Shown here: in pieces, positions 8,750 through 17,012 of the stretch
Numbering within the stretch: the stretch's first letter is position 1
How the letters are laid out: every line of letters begins with the position of its first letter
DNA from: Bryobacteraceae bacterium CoA2 C42
GTDB taxonomy: Bacteria > Acidobacteriota > Terriglobia > Bryobacterales > Bryobacteraceae
Length of the DNA: 49,059 nt
Assembly (NCBI GenBank): GCA_019931245.1
Contig: JAINDL010000069.1
Coordinates: 1 to 49,059, forward strand
Reading direction: 5' to 3'
Notes under the pieces: generated by a model
Database searches by the model: none
What the model saw: the letters and a program-made list of their open reading frames with translations, nothing else
What the model was told of the DNA's origin: nothing
Position numbers and translations under genes: made by a program

Positions 8750-9097
8750 GGGGGCGAAACGGCTTCGACGGGATCGAGTCATCGTAGAGAGGCGTGTCGG
8801 GTTCCGAGCTCCCGTAAAACGATCGGAAAACCATAACTGCCAATCAGCAGTTTGCTTACGCTGCTTAATTAGCAGCGTCGCTCTTTAGTTGGTGTCTGCC
8901 ACGGCTAAAGCAAGCGTCACTCGGTGGACTGGACCGCAAGCTTCTGTTCGGAGCCCAGGGTTGAGATCAATCGAACTGGGATTGGGGCGTCTTGCTGGTT
9001 TAACTGCTCCTTTCTGAGAACCACGAATCAGATACACACGTAGGCTCTTTACTTTGAGCGTTCTCGGACGCGGGTTCGACTCCCGCCGCCTCCACCA
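8750..9097 (+). ncRNA. ssrA: tmRNA (ssrA)
   Basis: One-piece transfer-messenger RNA of 348 nt that rescues stalled ribosomes with SmpB and tags the unfinished protein for proteolysis. The 5' end GGGGGCGAAACGGCTTCGAC and the 3' T-arm GCGGGTTCGACTCCCGC are diagnostic. The seven 5' bases GGGGGCG pair with CGCCTCC, with one G-U pair, and CCA is encoded. The tag frame starts at GCC 8839 and reads ANQQFAYAA before TAA (8866-8868). The FAYAA end is typical of acidobacterial tags as far as I recall. Its 3' end lies only 6 nt before the next start codon, so no separate terminator fits between them. Confidence 0.97.
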
Positions 9098-9103
9098 TTC
9101 TCC

Positions 9104-9646
9104 ATGCCGGAACCAGTGACCGCATCCCTTGAATGGCGCCACGAAAGCGGCTTTGTGGTTTCCACCGACAAAGCCCGTCTGCAGCGTGACCGCATTCACG
9201 CCGTTCTAACCGTCAGCACCTGGTCGCCCGGCATCGATCCGGCAACCGTCAACCGGGCCATTGATCATAGCCTCTGCTTCGGCCTCTACCGCGACGGCGT
9301 CCAGGTCGGCTTTGGCCGGTTCATCACCGACTACGCCACCTTCGCCTACATGGCCGATGTCTACGTCGATCCCTCCCTACGCGGCCAGGGCCTCGGCCGC
9401 TTTCTCGTCAGCTGCATGCTCCAATACCCCGGCATGGAGCGGTACCGCCGGCTCCTCCTCGCCACGACCACCGCCGCCTGGCTCTATCAGAAGTTCGGCT
9501 TTGCCGTACCCACCAATCCCTCGCTGTTCTGGCAGATCAATCGGCCCGATGTCTACGCCGGCGCGAGCCAGTCCCGCGCCAATGCCTCGGCCGACGAAGA
9601 CAGATCCACCATCGCGCAGCCCGACTCCTCGCCGTCGACGAAGTAG
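9104..9646 (+). CDS. GNAT family N-acetyltransferase
   Basis: A 180-residue acetyltransferase that would move an acetyl group from acetyl-CoA to a small molecule or protein. The acetyl-CoA loop appears as VDPSLRGQGLGRFLVSCML (about 91-109), the R/Q-x-x-G-x-G/A signature, followed by LYQKFGFAVP. The ATG at 9104 is 6 nt after the tmRNA and has no ribosome-binding site; GTG codons at 9116 or 9155 are alternatives, since GFVVSTDK is where family members often begin. The last 30 or so residues extend past the usual family end (NRPDVY) and lie antisense to the next gene, so they may be a read-through tail. It is probably co-transcribed with ssrA. Acceptor unknown. Confidence 0.85.
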   Translation: MPEPVTASLEWRHESGFVVSTDKARLQRDRIHAVLTVSTWSPGIDPATVNRAIDHSLCFGLYRDGVQVGFGRFITDYATFAYMADVYVDPSLRGQGLGRFLVSCMLQYPGMERYRRLLLATTTAAWLYQKFGFAVPTNPSLFWQINRPDVYAGASQSRANASADEDRSTIAQPDSSPSTK

Positions 9647-9954
9647 TGCGCCTCAATCCCCGCCGCCGTCGGCCGCAACTCCAGCCGTTTGGCCTTGGCG
9701 TCCAAGCGCAGCGTCTCGCCGAGCCACGTAAACTGCACCAGCACCCGCTGCCCATGGCCGATCGTCCGGCACTGCGTCAACAGCTCCGAAGTAAACGCCG
9801 ATTTCCGCAGCGCCTCGGTGTACGGAGCCCGTCCAAGGGCCGCCGCGCGGTCGGCCTCCCGCTGCTCCCGCTCCCGGCGCAGCGTCTCCGGGTCCTTCTC
9901 CTCCCGGCTCTCGAGCGCCTTCAGATTGTTTTCGAGGCTATCGAGAAAGCTCAC
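9553..9954 (-). CDS. small conserved-looking protein after the amidase, unknown function
   Basis: A 133-residue protein I do not recognise. Residues 1-45 are charged and probably helical or coiled-coil (DSLENNLKALESREEKD, RREREQREADRAAA). Residues about 60-120 look like a small beta-rich fold (VLVQFTWLGETLRLDAKA, HYFVDGEES). Translation starts at GTG, which overlaps the amidase stop as GTGA, so it is coupled to the peptidoglycan operon. Its 3' end overlaps the convergent GNAT gene by 94 bp. No signal peptide, so it is probably cytoplasmic. Confidence 0.7.
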   Translation of the reverse strand: MSFLDSLENNLKALESREEKDPETLRREREQREADRAAALGRAPYTEALRKSAFTSELLTQCRTIGHGQRVLVQFTWLGETLRLDAKAKRLELRPTAAGIEAHYFVDGEESGCAMVDLSSSAEALARDWLAPA

Positions 9955-11351
9955 TCCTCGGCGCCTCCGCGGGCCACCTGAAAATGGCTGAGCGAATCGG
10001 CGTACTGCGCAATCCCCTTGGCCAGCGCTTCGGCCATCCGCTGCCGCGACTCGGTCTTCATCAACTCTTTCTCATCCCGCGCGTTGCTCAGAAATCCAAT
10101 CTCGGCCAGCACACTCGGCATGTTGGCCCCGATCAACACCACAAACGGCGCCTTCTTGACGCCCCGGTTCCGGGCGTTCGCCGCCTGGTTGTACCAGCCC
10201 CGCGACAGCGCGGCATTAATCCGGGAGGCAAACTCGCGGGACTCGTTTACCTTTTCCTTGAGAGCGATCTTCTGCAGCAGATCGCGCAGTTCAAACACGC
10301 CCAACTCGGAAGAGGCGTTCTCCCGCGACGCGGTCTCAAGAGCATCCTTCTGCGTCGTAAAGCTCAAAATGAAGGTCTCGATTCCCGACACCGTCTTGAT
10401 CGGAGAACTGTTGGCATGGATCGATAAAAATAGATCGGCGCGGCTCTCGTTGGCAATCCGCGTCCGCTCTTCGAGCGCCACAAAGCGGTCGTCCCGCCGG
10501 GTGTAGATCACCTCGGCGCCTAACTCGTCGGTCAGCAATTGGCCCAGGCGCAGCGCTATATCCAGCACCAGCTCCTTCTCGGTCAACCCGGAGGGCCCGG
10601 ACGTACCCTGGTCGTGGCCGCCGTGGCCGGGATCGAGCACAATCCGGCGAATTTTGAGACCCAGCGTCCGGGTCATAGTAGACGCGGCCTCGGCGGCCGG
10701 CTTGGCCTCGCGTGCGGGAGCAGGCGATGGGCGGCGCGGCGGCGCACTCGCCGTCCGGGCGATCACGGGCGCCTGCGCGCGGGCAGCTACCGGGAAAGGA
10801 GGGTAACGCGGCGGAGCCAACGCAATCAGGATCGGAGGCAAAGGACTCGCCAACTCCGGCGGGTCGTCCACCCGGCCGGGCGGCTCCGCCACGGCAACTA
10901 CTGGCGTCCAAACCGACCGCTCGGCCTTGGCTGGCGCTGGCGCCGGCGTCTTTGCCGCCGTACCCGGCTGCCGCAACTCGAGAATCAGGCGCGTCGGGTT
11001 CGACAAGGTCTCTTTGGTTACCACCACATCGGTCGCCAGGTCAAGCACCATGCGCGTTACGCCGCGCCTCGATTCCCCCACTCGGATCTGCCGCAGTTGC
11101 GCGTCGTTAACGGCGATCGTCGCCGCTACTCGTCCCTCGATCCGCGCCTTCGTGTCGAGGAAATCGAAGAACACCCGGTCCGGCTGGCTGAGCCGGTTTT
11201 CGTGAAACTCCGGCATCTCGGACAACTCCAGCGCTACCCGGGTCACCTCGCCCTGCGACCAGAAGCGCACGTCCTTGAGCACGGTCTGCGCAACGCAGAC
11301 CGGCGCCAGGAAGGCGGCAGCGATCACCGGGATGGCAACAGAGATTCTCAC
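9951..11351 (-). CDS. N-acetylmuramoyl-L-alanine amidase (AMIN + Amidase_3)
   Basis: A 466-residue periplasmic zinc amidase that cuts the bond between N-acetylmuramic acid and the stem peptide, usually to separate daughter cells. A signal peptide (about 1-21) leads into an AMIN domain (about 22-130; [28 protein letters not shown]), then a Pro/Ala-rich linker, then Amidase_3 (about 230-455). The zinc ligands and catalytic residues can be read in [31 protein letters not shown] and [10 protein letters not shown]. This is the AmiC layout. The start is GTG, overlapping the transglycosylase stop as GTGA, and its own stop overlaps the next GTG, so three genes are translationally linked. Confidence 0.95.
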   Translation of the reverse strand: MRISVAIPVIAAAFLAPVCVAQTVLKDVRFWSQGEVTRVALELSEMPEFHENRLSQPDRVFFDFLDTKARIEGRVAATIAVNDAQLRQIRVGESRRGVTRMVLDLATDVVVTKETLSNPTRLILELRQPGTAAKTPAPAPAKAERSVWTPVVAVAEPPGRVDDPPELASPLPPILIALAPPRYPPFPVAARAQAPVIARTASAPPRRPSPAPAREAKPAAEAASTMTRTLGLKIRRIVLDPGHGGHDQGTSGPSGLTEKELVLDIALRLGQLLTDELGAEVIYTRRDDRFVALEERTRIANESRADLFLSIHANSSPIKTVSGIETFILSFTTQKDALETASRENASSELGVFELRDLLQKIALKEKVNESREFASRINAALSRGWYNQAANARNRGVKKAPFVVLIGANMPSVLAEIGFLSNARDEKELMKTESRQRMAEALAKGIAQYADSLSHFQVARGGAEE

Positions 11352-12070
11352 TTGGTTCGCATGTGGACCCGCCCTTCGCTATCCGTGAAGACCTCCACCG
11401 GCCGGTGCGCGGGCGGCGGAGCAACTTCCGGCGGCGAGGAGCCGGCAGCAGCCTGTACTGGGTTCGCGGCCTGCGCCCGGCGGGCGTCGCCGTACTTCTT
11501 TCCTACTTTATATACATAATCCTGCGTCTCCCGGTAGGGCGGGATCCAACCGTAGCGATTCACCGCACCGGCCCCGGCGTTGTAAGCCGCCAGCGCCAGC
11601 CTGTCATCTTTATACTGGTCCTGCAGATCGCGTAAATGCCGCACTCCCGCCCGGATGTTCTCCTCGGCGTCAAACGCGTTGCGCACCCCCAACTGGCGCG
11701 CCGTGCCCGGCATCAGTTGCATCAGGCCCTGCGCCCCGACCGGCGAAACGGCATACGGGTTATAGTTCGACTCGACCGCGATTACGGCATGCACCAGCAA
11801 AGGGTCCACGTTGTAATGATTCGCCGCATTCTCTACCAGTTGATGAATCCGGCTCTCGGCTGGCTTCGCCTGCGGCGCCGCCGCGGCGCGAGCCTCCGGG
11901 CTAACCAACGCCGGTGCAATCAATCGTCCGGTCACGGGCACCGCCCGCCGGATCAGTTGCCCGGTCCGGCGATCCGCCTTCACCTCAAAACGCACCCCCC
12001 CTGCTTCAGCGGCGCACAGCAGACCAGCGCCGGTCAACAGAAGAGAGAACGATAGAAAACAGAACCCCAT
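11348..12070 (-). CDS. lytic transglycosylase (SLT domain)
   Basis: A 240-residue secreted enzyme of the Slt type that cleaves the glycan strand of peptidoglycan to a 1,6-anhydro product. The ATG at 12070 gives a good signal peptide ([20 protein letters not shown]); a TTG at 12100 would add ten residues. The SLT domain (about 95-215) shows the catalytic glutamate in [20 protein letters not shown], then [14 protein letters not shown] and [19 protein letters not shown]. It is first in an operon with an amidase and a small unknown protein, consistent with joint peptidoglycan remodelling. It is transcribed divergently from mobA. Confidence 0.93.
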   Translation of the reverse strand: MGFCFLSFSLLLTGAGLLCAAEAGGVRFEVKADRRTGQLIRRAVPVTGRLIAPALVSPEARAAAAPQAKPAESRIHQLVENAANHYNVDPLLVHAVIAVESNYNPYAVSPVGAQGLMQLMPGTARQLGVRNAFDAEENIRAGVRHLRDLQDQYKDDRLALAAYNAGAGAVNRYGWIPPYRETQDYVYKVGKKYGDARRAQAANPVQAAAGSSPPEVAPPPAHRPVEVFTDSEGRVHMRTK

Positions 12071-12144
12071 TAATTCGGTTAAAACAATTCTTGTAAGCAA
12101 TGATCGTACACTCCGTCCCGAAGTGCAATCGGGCGCAAACCCAA

Positions 12145-12153
12145 TGCTATGAT
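12145..12153 (+). promoter_or_regulatory. extended -10 element before mobA (possible leaderless start)
   Basis: TGCTATGAT forms an extended -10 box. Its downstream edge is 6 nt before the ATG at 12160, so transcription would start at or next to the start codon. The absence of any Shine-Dalgarno sequence there agrees with a leaderless message. Confidence 0.35.
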
Positions 12154-12159
12154 CTTCTC

Positions 12160-12702
12160 ATGGAAACGTGCCGTGGATTCGTCCTCGCCGGGGGCCGTAG
12201 CAGGCGCATGGGGGAGGACAAAGGCCGGCTCCTCTGGCACGGTCAACCGCTGGTGGTCTACCAGTGGCGGCGGCTCGAAAATCTGCTGCCGCCGGCCGCG
12301 GTGATCGGCGGCGCCTATCAGGACTTGGCGGTTTCTTCGCTCGCGGATGCCTTCCCCGGCCAAGGCCCGCTGGGCGCTATCCTCACGGCCCTCGCCGCCA
12401 GCCCCGCCGCTCTGGTTCTGGCCGTCGACATGCCGCTCGTCTCCCCCGACACGCTGGCCGATCTTTTGCGCGGCTCGACAGCGGATGCCGTAATTCCCCG
12501 CCCCGCCGGCGGACGTCCGCAGCCGCTCGCCGCCCTCTACCGCCCCTCGGCCCAACCCAAACTCGCCGCCGCCTTCGCCCGCGGCACCCGGCGCGTGGTC
12601 GACGCCATCGAGGACCTCGACGTAGATTGGCGAGACCTGCCGCCGGGACAGTTTCGTACCATGAATACCCCGGTCGAGTACGCGGAGGCGCTCGAACACT
12701 AA
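12160..12702 (+). CDS. mobA: molybdenum cofactor guanylyltransferase (MobA-like)
   Basis: A 180-residue cytoplasmic nucleotidyltransferase that would attach GMP to molybdopterin in making the bis-MGD cofactor. The N-terminus holds the nucleotide-binding signature LAGGRSRRMGEDKGRLLWHG (about 7-26). The metal-binding aspartate lies in LAVDMPLVSPDTL, and the C-terminal FRTMNTPVEY is typical of the family. I placed the start at 12160 because conserved sequence begins there; the frame is open further upstream but that part has no family resemblance. It abuts the ABC ATPase gene with no gap. No other molybdenum cofactor gene is in the window. Confidence 0.88.
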   Translation: METCRGFVLAGGRSRRMGEDKGRLLWHGQPLVVYQWRRLENLLPPAAVIGGAYQDLAVSSLADAFPGQGPLGAILTALAASPAALVLAVDMPLVSPDTLADLLRGSTADAVIPRPAGGRPQPLAALYRPSAQPKLAAAFARGTRRVVDAIEDLDVDWRDLPPGQFRTMNTPVEYAEALEH

Positions 12703-13461
12703 ATGCCCCGCGGCGAGTTTCCCCACTACATCGAATTCCGTCACGTTTATAAGACGTTCGATCGCCCCGTTTTAGTCGACTTCAATTTTCATATCGACTC
12801 CGGGCAAACCGTCGCCATAGTCGGCCGCTCCGGCGTCGGCAAGAGCGTCAGCCTCGGCCACATCATGGGCTTTCTCAAGCCGGACGCCGGTCAGGTGATC
12901 GTCGCCCACGAGGATACGACCAACTTCGGCGAGGCCGACCTGCGCCGCATCCGCAAAAAAGTCACCATGGTGTTCCAGTCCGGCGCCCTGTTTGACTCGC
13001 TCACGGTGGGCGAAAACATCGAGTTCTCGCTCGAACTTCGCGACGACTACGACACCCAGAATAAAGAAGACGTCGTCATGGGCCTGCTCGACCTCGTCGA
13101 CCTGGCCGACTACCGCGACGCCTTCCCCTCGGACCTCTCCACCGGCCATCGCCGCGCCGTCGCCATCGCCCGCGCCCTCGCGGCCCAACCGGAGTGCATC
13201 CTCTATGATGAGCCCACCACGATGGTCGACCCCATCATGTCGGACCATCTCAGCAACCTGATGCTCCGCCTCAAGTCGCAGCTGCGGCTCACCTCGGCCG
13301 TCGTCACCCACGATCTCGACCTGATGCGCAAGGTGGCCGACTCCGTCATCTTCCTCCACGACAGCCGCATCATCTACTTCGGCCCCGTGAGCGAACTCGA
13401 CCGCTGCGACCATCCACACATCCGGGAGTTCCTCGCGATGGATCGGGTCGAGATCACTTAG
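12703..13461 (+). CDS. ABC transporter ATP-binding protein, MlaF-like
   Basis: A 252-residue ABC ATPase most like MlaF, which powers lipid traffic between the membranes of Gram-negative cells. Walker A is GRSGVGKS (about 43-50), the Q-loop [12 protein letters not shown] is close to the MlaF form, Walker B is CILYDEPT, and the switch histidine lies in VVTHDLDLM. The signature [15 protein letters not shown] departs from LSGG by having Thr at the third position. The ATG directly follows the mobA TAA. MlaE permease and MlaD substrate-binding genes are not adjacent, so it is an orphan subunit here or the partners lie elsewhere. Confidence 0.85.
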   Translation: MPRGEFPHYIEFRHVYKTFDRPVLVDFNFHIDSGQTVAIVGRSGVGKSVSLGHIMGFLKPDAGQVIVAHEDTTNFGEADLRRIRKKVTMVFQSGALFDSLTVGENIEFSLELRDDYDTQNKEDVVMGLLDLVDLADYRDAFPSDLSTGHRRAVAIARALAAQPECILYDEPTTMVDPIMSDHLSNLMLRLKSQLRLTSAVVTHDLDLMRKVADSVIFLHDSRIIYFGPVSELDRCDHPHIREFLAMDRVEIT

Positions 13462-13462
13462 A

Positions 13463-13468
13463 TACAAT
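13463..13468 (+). promoter_or_regulatory. possible -10 element before kdgK
   Basis: TACAAT lies 13 nt before the kdgK ATG, followed by the self-complementary GGGCGGTCGCCC, which ends one base before the start codon. This could be an internal promoter with an operator-like element for the sugar genes. No clear -35 box is visible. Confidence 0.3.
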
Positions 13469-13481
13469 AGGGCGGTCGCCC

Positions 13482-14516
13482 ATGTCGAAACTTATCATCT
13501 CCTTCGGCGAGATCATGCTCCGTCTCGCCCCCCCGAATTTTGAACGGTTCCTGCAGTCCCCGCAGTTCCTCGCCACCTTTGGCGGCGGTGAAGCCAACGT
13601 CGCCGTCGCCGTCTCCGGCTTCGGACTCCCCGCCCGGTACCTCACCGTGCTGCCCGCCAATAACGCCATCACCGACTCCTTCATCGGCGAGATGCGCCGC
13701 TTCAACGTCGATGCCGATCACATCGTCCGCGGCAAGGGCCGCTTCGGCATCTACTTCGTTGAAACCGGCGCCAACCAGCGCCCCTCGAAGGTGCTCTACG
13801 ACCGCGAAGGTTCGGCCATTGCTCTCGCCAAGCCCGGCGCCATCGACTGGTCCACCGCCCTCGCCGGCGGCACCTGGTTCCACATCACCGGCATCACCCC
13901 GGCCATCTCCGAATCGGCCGCCGCGCTCGCCATTGAAAGCGTCAAGGCCGCCCGCGCCGCCGGCCTGAAGGTCTCCTGCGATCTTAACTTCCGCAAAAAC
14001 CTCTGGAAGTGGGGCAAAACGGCTGCTGAGTTCATGCCCGAACTGTTCCAGTATGTCGACGTCGGCATCGCCAACGAAGAGGATTGCCAGATGACGCTCG
14101 GCATCAAGAACGAGGCCGATGTGCACTCGGGCGAACTCGACCTCGGGCAGTATGAAAAGCTCTCGAACGCCGTGCTGGCCGCCTACCCGCAGCTCGAACT
14201 CATCGCCATCACCCTGCGCGAATCCCACAGCGCCAGCCACAACGGCTGGTCGGCCTGCCTGAACAACCGCAAAGAGTTCCTGCACTCGCAGCACTACGAG
14301 ATCCGCAACATCGTTGACCGCGTCGGCGGCGGCGACTGCTTCGCCGGCGGCCTCATCTACGGCCTCAACGCGCTCGGCAGCCACCAGGAAGCGCTCGAGT
14401 TCGCCGTGGCCTCCTCCTGCCTCAAGCACTCAATCCCGGGCGACTTCAACCGCTTCTCGGCCGATGAGGTGCACGGATTGATCCAGGGCGGAGGCTCGGG
14501 CCGTGTGCAGCGTTAG
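13482..14516 (+). CDS. kdgK: 2-keto-3-deoxygluconate kinase (PfkB family)
   Basis: A 344-residue sugar kinase of the PfkB family, most likely phosphorylating 2-keto-3-deoxygluconate to KDPG, the step that feeds uronates and aldonates into the Entner-Doudoroff pathway. The N-terminal glycine pair is in [20 protein letters not shown]. The substrate-facing strand [17 protein letters not shown] followed by VLYDREGSA is the KdgK-type pattern. The catalytic aspartate is in [18 protein letters not shown] near the C-terminus. The gene leads a tight plus-strand array (esterase, GHMP kinase, oxidoreductase, outer-membrane barrel), and its end overlaps the esterase start by 14 nt. Other PfkB substrates are possible. 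Confidence 0.85.
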   Translation: MSKLIISFGEIMLRLAPPNFERFLQSPQFLATFGGGEANVAVAVSGFGLPARYLTVLPANNAITDSFIGEMRRFNVDADHIVRGKGRFGIYFVETGANQRPSKVLYDREGSAIALAKPGAIDWSTALAGGTWFHITGITPAISESAAALAIESVKAARAAGLKVSCDLNFRKNLWKWGKTAAEFMPELFQYVDVGIANEEDCQMTLGIKNEADVHSGELDLGQYEKLSNAVLAAYPQLELIAITLRESHSASHNGWSACLNNRKEFLHSQHYEIRNIVDRVGGGDCFAGGLIYGLNALGSHQEALEFAVASSCLKHSIPGDFNRFSADEVHGLIQGGGSGRVQR

Positions 14517-15957
14517 GGTACTGCTACTGTGGGCCGCCGTGGCGGCGGCCCTGCCGGCCGAGACCTACGTGTCGCGGGTGGATGGCTCGACGCAACCCTA
14601 CCGCGTCCATGTGCCGGCGCAATTTGACGAAACGAAGCCAATGCGCCTCGACGTCATCCTGCACGGCCGCAACGCCAAGATCACGCCGGAAAGCTTCCTC
14701 GCCGCCAAGCCGCACGTGGTCACCGACCGCATCGAGCTCGAAGTCTACGGCCGCGGCAACAACGCCTACCGCTGGGCCGGCGAAACCGATGTCTTTGAAG
14801 CCATCGCCGCCGTGCGGGCCAGGTACAAGATCGACCCCGATCGCATCGTCCTCCGCGGTTTTTCGATGGGCGGCGCCGGCACCTGGCACCTTGGGCTGCA
14901 CCATCCCTCCACCTGGGCCGCCATTGAAGCGGGCGCCGGATTCACCGAAACCATCAATTATGCGAAACGAACCCAGTTGACCCCGGTCGAACGGGCCGGC
15001 CTACATATCTACGACGCGGTTGACTACGCCGCCAATCTCCAACTCGTGCCCGGCGTCGGCTACGGCGGCGAACTCGACCCGCAGTTGAAGGCATCCCAAA
15101 ACATCAAGGACGCCGTCGCCCACCTCACCGGCCTCCGGGCCCTCTGGCTCGTCGGCCCCAAGACCGAACACAAGTGGCACCCGGAAAGCAAAGCGGCTTC
15201 GGAGGCCTTTCTCGCCCGCAGTCTGCCCCGCAAACCCAACGACCCCTACCGCTTCCTCACCTACACCCCACGCTTCGGCGACGGCCGCATCGAGGCCCTC
15301 GAAACGCTCTATCAGCCGGCCACCATCGAGCAGTCCGGCGCTACCGTGACCACGAAGAACGTGGCCCTGCTGCGCCTGCCGCCGGGCAGCTACACCATCG
15401 ACGGCCAAAAGCTCACCGGCGCCGTGTTTCACAAAGGGGACGGCCGCTGGCGCCAGGGCGAACCCAAGGGGCTGATCAAGCGGAAGGGCCTGCAGGGGCC
15501 GATCGATGATGCCTTCATGGACCGGTTCGTTTCGATCGGCGAACCCGACCCTACCTTCGCCGCCAACTGGAAACGCCACATGAACGGGCAACTGCTGCGC
15601 GCCGACGGGCCCGTCAAGGACGCCCATCTCATCCTCTGGGGAACCCCCGAAACGAACCCAACGCTCAAGAAGGTGCTACCCCGGCTGCCGGTGCAGTGGA
15701 AGGAGGGCCGGATTACCATCCAAGGCCAGAGCTTCGACGCGGCCACGCACACCCTGGCGATGATCTATCCGAACCCGCTGAACCCCTCGAAATACGTGGT
15801 GCTCAACTCCGGTCACACCTTCGGCACCAAGGATTTTGAAGGCACCAACGCCCTGCTCTATCCCCGCTACGGCGACTACGCCGTCATCGAAAAGGCCACG
15901 GGCGCCGTCAAGCTCTCGGGCTATTTCGATAGCCGGTGGCGCCTTGCTCATCAATAG
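14503..15957 (+). CDS. secreted alpha/beta-hydrolase (prolyl-oligopeptidase/esterase-like)
   Basis: A 484-residue exported serine hydrolase. The GTG start is set by a GGAGG ribosome-binding site about 8 nt upstream and gives a signal peptide ([15 protein letters not shown]). After [15 protein letters not shown] comes the alpha/beta-hydrolase core with VILHGRN as oxyanion strand and [14 protein letters not shown] (about 122-135) holding the nucleophile serine. TEHKWHPES near residue 220 may supply the histidine. A C-terminal half of about 230 residues is shared with the larger paralogue at 37963-39894 ([41 protein letters not shown]). It is more likely an esterase on sugar substrates than a peptidase given its sugar-gene neighbours, but the substrate is not evident. 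Confidence 0.82.
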   Translation: MCSVRVLLLWAAVAAALPAETYVSRVDGSTQPYRVHVPAQFDETKPMRLDVILHGRNAKITPESFLAAKPHVVTDRIELEVYGRGNNAYRWAGETDVFEAIAAVRARYKIDPDRIVLRGFSMGGAGTWHLGLHHPSTWAAIEAGAGFTETINYAKRTQLTPVERAGLHIYDAVDYAANLQLVPGVGYGGELDPQLKASQNIKDAVAHLTGLRALWLVGPKTEHKWHPESKAASEAFLARSLPRKPNDPYRFLTYTPRFGDGRIEALETLYQPATIEQSGATVTTKNVALLRLPPGSYTIDGQKLTGAVFHKGDGRWRQGEPKGLIKRKGLQGPIDDAFMDRFVSIGEPDPTFAANWKRHMNGQLLRADGPVKDAHLILWGTPETNPTLKKVLPRLPVQWKEGRITIQGQSFDAATHTLAMIYPNPLNPSKYVVLNSGHTFGTKDFEGTNALLYPRYGDYAVIEKATGAVKLSGYFDSRWRLAHQ

Positions 15958-16987
15958 CACCGCGCCGATCCGCGTCTGCGACAACGGCGGGTGGACCGAT
16001 ACCTGGTTTGCCCGCCACGGCCGCATCTTCAACATCGCCGTCCACCCCTGCGCTGAGGTGCAGTTGCGCATCAAGCCGCTAGACGGCGGTCCGCGCATCC
16101 ACATCCACGCCGAAAACTACGGCGAGCGCTACTCCATCGATCCGCCTTGCGGGCGCTACTCCAAGCATCCGCTGCTCGAAGCCGCCTTTGATGCGATGTC
16201 GATCCCGGACGACATCGCCATGGACGTCTCCATCTTCTGCGAGGCGCCGGCCGGCTGCTCAACGGGCACCTCGGCCGCCGTCAGCGTGGCGCTGATCGGC
16301 GCGCTCGACTGTCTGACGCCCGGCCGTCTGCACCCGCAGGAGGTGGCGCTGATCGCCCAGCAGATCGAGACGCGCCTGCTCGGCCAGCAGTGCGGCATCC
16401 AGGACCAACTGGCGAGCGCCATGGGCGGCATCAACTTCATCGACATGCACGCCTACCCGGACGCTACCGTCCATCCCCTCGTGCTGCCCGAACCAACAGC
16501 CTGGGAGCTCGAGTCCCGCCTTGCGCTGATTTTCGTCGGCGATTCGCACAGCTCCTCGGCCGTGCATGAGAAAGTCATCGCGAGCCTGTCGGCCGAAGAC
16601 CGCCGCCTGGCGCCACTGCGCGAGACGGCGGCGGCCTCGCGCGATGCCCTGCTGGCCGCCGACTGGGCAGCGTTTGGCCGCGCGATGATCGCCAACACCG
16701 AGGCGCAGCGCGGGCTGCACCCGGAGCTGATCGGCCCCGCGCATCAGCGCATTATCGACATCGCCCACGCACACGGCGCCCTCGGCTGGAAGGTGAACGG
16801 CGCCGGCGGCGACGGCGGATCGGTGACGCTCCTCGGCGGCGCCGACCGCGGGGCGCAGCGGAGCCTGCTCCGCACGATCGGCGAGGAGAGCCCGCGCTTC
16901 CAGTCGATTCCCATCCGGCTGTGCGCCGATGGCCTCCGCCGCTGGTCCGCCCCGCCGCCCGCCCAGTCCCACTACCCAACCGCGTAA
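15944..16987 (+). CDS. GHMP sugar kinase (heptose/fucose-kinase-like)
   Basis: A 347-residue kinase of the GHMP superfamily, resembling D-glycero-D-manno-heptose 7-phosphate kinase and L-fucokinase-type enzymes that phosphorylate a sugar at the anomeric carbon. The N-terminal motif APIRVCDNGGWTDTWFA (about 8-24) is typical. The ATP loop is PAGCSTGTSAAVSVALIGAL (about 102-121), a Ser/Thr-rich variant of the usual glycine-serine loop. GWKVNGAGGDGGSVTLL is the third GHMP motif. I chose TTG 15944, overlapping the esterase by 14 nt, because family similarity begins there. No adjacent heptose biosynthesis genes are seen, which fits a catabolic or salvage role in this array. Confidence 0.82.
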   Translation: MLINSTAPIRVCDNGGWTDTWFARHGRIFNIAVHPCAEVQLRIKPLDGGPRIHIHAENYGERYSIDPPCGRYSKHPLLEAAFDAMSIPDDIAMDVSIFCEAPAGCSTGTSAAVSVALIGALDCLTPGRLHPQEVALIAQQIETRLLGQQCGIQDQLASAMGGINFIDMHAYPDATVHPLVLPEPTAWELESRLALIFVGDSHSSSAVHEKVIASLSAEDRRLAPLRETAAASRDALLAADWAAFGRAMIANTEAQRGLHPELIGPAHQRIIDIAHAHGALGWKVNGAGGDGGSVTLLGGADRGAQRSLLRTIGEESPRFQSIPIRLCADGLRRWSAPPPAQSHYPTA

Positions 16988-17012
16988 CGATCACGTTACA
17001 GTAAGGGAATCT

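Noticed and set aside
8885-9199. Open frame antisense to the tmRNA
   Set aside because: It lies over a structured RNA gene; its translation is the reverse complement of tmRNA sequence.
15836-15943. 36-codon extension of the GHMP kinase frame to an ATG inside the esterase gene
   Set aside because: The extension is Pro/Ser/Thr-rich with no family similarity; conserved sequence begins at the TTG at 15944.
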